Of a stretch of DNA of 8,826 nucleotides, positions 6,564 to 8,826 are shown piece by piece. The stretch covers positions 1-8,826 of the forward strand of contig JAPLIF010000173.1 in assembly GCA_026389255.1 (NCBI GenBank). Direction: 5' to 3'. This DNA comes from Cyanobacteriota bacterium (lineage in GTDB: Bacteria; Cyanobacteriota; Cyanobacteriia; PCC-6307; Cyanobiaceae). A program made the position numbers and the translations under genes. Positions within the stretch are counted from its first letter, which is position 1, and each line of letters opens with the position of its first letter. Below the pieces are notes generated by a model. The model worked only from the letters and a program-made list of their open reading frames with translations. It ran no database searches and was not told where the DNA came from.

Positions 6564-7062
6564 GGGAGCGGCGCTGGGGCGCAAGCAGATGGATGGCGAA
6601 GCAGGCCACGGCCACGTTGATGGCGACGTCGGCGACGTTGAAGATCGGAAACGCGATGGGCATGAATTCCAGGAAGTCGACCACCGACCCCAGCCGCCAC
6701 CGGTCCAGACCATTGCCTGCCGCTCCCCCGAGCAGGAAGCCGAAGGCCAGGGCCTGCCAGCGGTCGGTCGGAGGCTCCCGCAGGATCCATAGCATCAGGC
6801 CCAGGCTCACCAGCAGGCTGATCCAGCCCAGTAGTTGGGGATTGCCGCTGAACAGGCTCCAGGCTGCGCCGGTATTGCTGACCCGGCGCAACTGCAGCAG
6901 TCCGGGCAAGAACGGATGTTCTTCCCCGGCAGGCAGGTGGCCCAGGGCCCAGGCCTTGCTGAGTTGATCGAAAAGGACCAACAACGTGGCCAGCAGCAGG
7001 GCCAGAAGCCTGCGGCGATTGGGCCCCGGACCTTGGCCTGGGGATGGGGGTCGGGCGTTCAC
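6544..7062 (-). CDS. lspA: Lipoprotein signal peptidase (signal peptidase II)
   Basis: An aspartic protease embedded in the cytoplasmic membrane that removes the signal peptide from diacylglyceryl-modified prolipoproteins. The 172-residue product has four hydrophobic segments and all family motifs: FDQLSK (31-36), VSNTGAAWSLFSG (61-73), GGAAGNGLDRWRLGSVVDF with catalytic Asp120, and FNVADVAINV with catalytic Asp145. Length is normal. It begins at GTG 7062, whose GTGA overlaps the bioY stop by 4 bases, and its end overlaps the PBP start by about 20 bases, so it sits inside a coupled operon. There is no Shine-Dalgarno box, as expected if ribosomes pass from bioY. No ATG alternative exists near the N-terminus. 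Confidence 0.96.
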   Translation of the reverse strand: MNARPPSPGQGPGPNRRRLLALLLATLLVLFDQLSKAWALGHLPAGEEHPFLPGLLQLRRVSNTGAAWSLFSGNPQLLGWISLLVSLGLMLWILREPPTDRWQALAFGFLLGGAAGNGLDRWRLGSVVDFLEFMPIAFPIFNVADVAINVAVACFAIHLLAPQRRSRGSSSP

Positions 7063-7631
7063 GATTCGATCAACAGCAGGTGGCGCAGGGGCCAGGCCAG
7101 AACGCCGGCCGCACAGCAGAGCAGGAGCTGGGGAAACACCGCCATCGCATAGCCACTGAGCAGGGGAATCACATTGGCCCCCCAGCGGCCCACCAAGGCC
7201 CCCAGCAGCAGGTTGGCCATGCCGCAGAACTGCAGCACCAGCAAGCCGATGGCCGCGGCCCCAGCCAGGGTCAGGGGATCATTCATGCCATTCTGGCGCG
7301 AAAGCTTACCGGTGACCCAGGCCGCTGGAAGAAAGCCGGCCAGGTATCCGAAGCCCGGATCCAGGAGGTAACTGGGACCGCCACCACCGTGAAAAACCGG
7401 GAGCTGGAATAAGCCGACGCTGAGGTAAGCGGCCGCCGCTAGCAACCCGGCCCGATGCCCGCCTACCAGGGCTGTGAGCAACAAGGCTGGTACCTGCAGG
7501 GTGACACCCAGGGGCTTTAGGGCCAAGGTTCCTTGGTCGGGGAAGGGGAAGACGGCAGGAATCAGGCCACCGGCCAGGATCAGCAAGAGACCGGCGATCG
7601 CACCGCTCCAGGTAGCAAGGGCCCGCAACAT
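7059..7631 (-). CDS. bioY: Biotin transporter substrate-binding component BioY
   Basis: A 190-residue membrane protein with about six hydrophobic segments. BioY is the biotin-binding S component of energy-coupling factor transporters; it works with EcfT and two ATPases, or alone at low capacity. No EcfT or EcfA gene lies in the window. The family signature is clear: GGGGPSYLLDPGFGYLAGFLPAAWVTGKL (residues 82-110 in two parts), preceded by LQVPALLLTALVGGHRAG. The frame stays open to 8024, but codons beyond about 7655 are polar, Gly/Arg-rich and antisense to sipA, so they are not part of the gene. I chose ATG 7631, just before the first helix; ATG 7655 would add eight residues. It is first in the bioY-lspA-PBP-GTPase run and divergent from sipA with 78 bases between them. 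Confidence 0.9.
   Translation of the reverse strand: MLRALATWSGAIAGLLLILAGGLIPAVFPFPDQGTLALKPLGVTLQVPALLLTALVGGHRAGLLAAAAYLSVGLFQLPVFHGGGGPSYLLDPGFGYLAGFLPAAWVTGKLSRQNGMNDPLTLAGAAAIGLLVLQFCGMANLLLGALVGRWGANVIPLLSGYAMAVFPQLLLCCAAGVLAWPLRHLLLIES
7594..7601. repeat. HIP1 palindrome
   Basis: One exact GCGATCGC octamer, inside bioY near its 5' end. HIP1 is highly repeated in many cyanobacterial genomes but sparse in marine picocyanobacteria. The single exact copy I found in 8.8 kb fits the latter. It carries no gene-specific meaning. Confidence 0.6.
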
Positions 7632-7709
7632 CGCATTACCGGGGGTGCAACCCATCCTGCAGCAGCTAGGTTCGCCTGAAAAGGGCGTGAATCCGCGTCC
7701 CCTGCCGCC

Positions 7710-8012
7710 ATGCCCGGCTCTTCCCCTCCGTCTCTCTCCGGTTCTTCGGGCCCATCCCCCGGGGCCAGCGAGGTCCCGCTTGCTTCTGAGATCGCCCTGG
7801 CGGTCGGTGATGCCGTGCGCCTGGTCGGCGTGCCGCCCTATCTCAAGACCGCAGATCCGATGCCCATGTTGCGGCCATCGGATCTGGTGGAATCCGATGA
7901 AATCGGCCAGGTGGCCGAAATCCGTGCCCTCGGCCAGTTCGCCGTGCGGTTCCGCCGCGGTGCCTTTCTGATCAGTCGGGCGGATCTCAGTCCCGTGGAG
8001 GCCCCTGGCTAA
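7710..8012 (+). CDS. sipA: SipA-type regulator of the NblS/Hik33 kinase (DUF3148)
   Basis: A small soluble protein with an SH3-like barrel. In model cyanobacteria SipA binds the ATP-binding domain of the sensor kinase NblS (Hik33) and modulates it, affecting high-light and stress responses. The 100-residue product matches the family in its core, about 28-96: LAVGDAVRLVGVPPYLK, the signature TADPMPMLRP (47-56), DEIGQVAEI, then FAVRFRRGAFLISRADL. The first 25 residues are a Ser/Pro/Gly-rich extension beyond the usual start of the domain; no in-frame alternative start occurs before the core, so ATG 7710 is used. No ribosome binding site is visible. It is divergent from bioY and its last 26 bases overlap the M16 gene on the other strand. 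An unusual set of inverted repeats lies inside it at 7852-7906. Confidence 0.85.
   Translation: MPGSSPPSLSGSSGPSPGASEVPLASEIALAVGDAVRLVGVPPYLKTADPMPMLRPSDLVESDEIGQVAEIRALGQFAVRFRRGAFLISRADLSPVEAPG
7852..7906. repeat. Alternating inverted repeats inside sipA
   Basis: CAGATCCGATG (7852-7862) pairs perfectly over 11 bases with CATCGGATCTG (7876-7886). ATCCGATG recurs at 7892-7899 and can pair over 8 bases with the same CATCGGAT (7876-7883). CCGAT (7894-7898) can also pair with ATCGG (7902-7906). The first two stems exclude each other. They lie over the conserved codons for the TADPMPMLRP region, so codon constraint may explain part of the pattern. Confidence 0.5.
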
Positions 8013-8826
8013 GGCGGTGATCACCCCAGACGGCCGCCGCCGGTTCGAGGCCCCCAGCTGGGCCTACCAGGCTGAGGCTGGGATGGCCTAACCATCGCAA
8101 TGCGGCCAGTTGGAGATCGTCCGGGGTGAGGTGAGAGGCCCGCTCCAGGGTGCGTTCGACGTGATTTTCGGCAAGCCCGTGGCTGAGAACCAGGGAAAGA
8201 CGGTCGGCGATCTGGGAACAGGTCTGGCGACCCATGGCGTCCTGGCCGCGGAACTTGGCCTGGGCCAGCTCCAGCTCTGCTGCGCTGAGGGGCTCCTCCA
8301 GCAGGCGGCTCCATTCGTCCAGCAGGCAGTGGGTGGCTTCTTCGGCCCGATCCGCCGAACTGGAAAGATGCATCACGAAGGGCGCAGCTCCGCATCGGGC
8401 CGGCATGTGCACCCCAACGTCGTAGGCCAGGCCCCGCTCCTCCCGCATCACCTGAAACAGGCGGGCTGACATGCCCGCACCCAGATGGGTCTGGATCAAC
8501 CGCAAGGCTGGGCCATCGGGATGGCCCAGGGGCAGGGTGGGGGTGCCCAGCATCAACACCAACTGCTCGGTCTCCTGCTCCTGGAGCTCGATGCTGCCGC
8601 AGTGCTCCGACGGGGGTTGGCTGTTTTCGCTGCCCAGGGAGGGCGGCAGGGCCGTCGTCCAGGGGCTGGGGTGCAGGGGGGTCTCCAGTAGCACCTGGAG
8701 GTCGGGCGGCACGGTTCCGCACAGCACCAGCACGGCCCCCGTGGCCCCCAGTCCGGTGACGAGGGACTGGAGATCCGGGCCCTGCAGGGCAGCCAGTTCG
8801 GCTTCCACCTCCAGGGGGTCATGGCC
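7987..8826 (-). CDS. M16 (insulinase/processing peptidase) family protein, C-terminal part
   Basis: The frame is open to the right edge, so the N-terminal part is missing; 279 residues are visible, ending at TGA 7987-7989. The C-terminal M16 domain is recognisable: a linker, VLVLCGTVPPDL, then LRLIQTHLGAGMSARLFQVMREERGLAYDVGV, and LSAAELELAQAKFRGQ near the end. The Arg and Tyr of REERGLAY (about 8422-8445) fit the R/Y pair that completes the active site in M16 enzymes. The zinc-binding HxxEH motif would lie beyond the window, so it is open whether this is a full peptidase or the R/Y partner of a heterodimeric M16 pair, a common arrangement in bacteria. Substrate unknown. It converges with sipA. 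Confidence 0.85.
   Translation of the reverse strand, partial: GHDPLEVEAELAALQGPDLQSLVTGLGATGAVLVLCGTVPPDLQVLLETPLHPSPWTTALPPSLGSENSQPPSEHCGSIELQEQETEQLVLMLGTPTLPLGHPDGPALRLIQTHLGAGMSARLFQVMREERGLAYDVGVHMPARCGAAPFVMHLSSSADRAEEATHCLLDEWSRLLEEPLSAAELELAQAKFRGQDAMGRQTCSQIADRLSLVLSHGLAENHVERTLERASHLTPDDLQLAALRWLGHPSLSLVGPAGGLEPAAAVWGDHRLSQGPPRD

Noticed and set aside
6564..6713. Upstream extension of the PBP reading frame
   Set aside because: The extra 50 codons are Trp/Ser/Pro-rich and fall entirely within the conserved C-terminal part of lspA.
7667..7672. TAGGTT as a possible -10 box for sipA
   Set aside because: It fits TANNNT at a sensible distance from ATG 7710, but no matching -35 box is seen and single hexamers are expected by chance.
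7656..8024. Upstream extension of the bioY reading frame
   Set aside because: Polar Gly/Arg-rich sequence opposite sipA; BioY proteins start just before the first helix.
8021..8722. Alternative minus-strand frame inside the M16 gene
   Set aside because: Pro/Arg/Gly-rich with no family resemblance; the overlapping M16 frame is well supported.

Overview
The window looks like a compact, GC-rich chromosomal segment from a picocyanobacterium of the Synechococcus/Cyanobium type. The main evidence is a SipA protein (DUF3148 family, a cyanobacterial regulator of the NblS/Hik33 sensor kinase), a penicillin-binding protein with an N-terminal FHA domain, a membrane GTPase with a DUF697-like tail, and one HIP1 palindrome. 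Genes nearly touch or overlap throughout. No stretch over 300 bases lacks a gene, and I see no RNA genes, insertion sequences or CRISPR arrays.

Layout: (1) 1-689, plus strand: the 3' part of a class V alanine/serine-glyoxylate aminotransferase. (2) 625-1134, minus: tadA, convergent with the aminotransferase and overlapping it by 65 bases. (3) 1135-1226: a divergent control region holding a hyphenated palindrome. (4) 1227-2582, plus: a group II PLP-dependent decarboxylase that seems to lack about 20 residues just after its cofactor lysine. (5) 2637-2855, plus: a small one-helix membrane protein whose tail is antisense to the next gene. (6) 7631 down to 2731, minus: four tightly overlapping genes read bioY, lspA, FHA-PBP, membrane GTPase. 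(7) 7710-8012, plus: sipA, divergent from bioY. (8) 8826 down to 7987, minus: the C-terminal part of an M16 peptidase-family protein, convergent with sipA and overlapping it by 26 bases.

The most coherent unit is the four-gene minus-strand run. Its junctions overlap by 4, about 20 and 1 bases, which suggests a single transcript with translational coupling. All four products act in or on the cytoplasmic membrane: biotin uptake, lipoprotein signal-peptide removal, peptidoglycan polymerisation with a phosphothreonine-reading FHA domain, and a two-helix GTPase of unknown role. The pairing of an FHA-controlled wall synthase with a coupled membrane GTPase is the best candidate here for an undescribed functional link, but the sequence alone does not prove it. 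Other points of note are the decarboxylase deletion and a set of mutually exclusive inverted repeats inside sipA.
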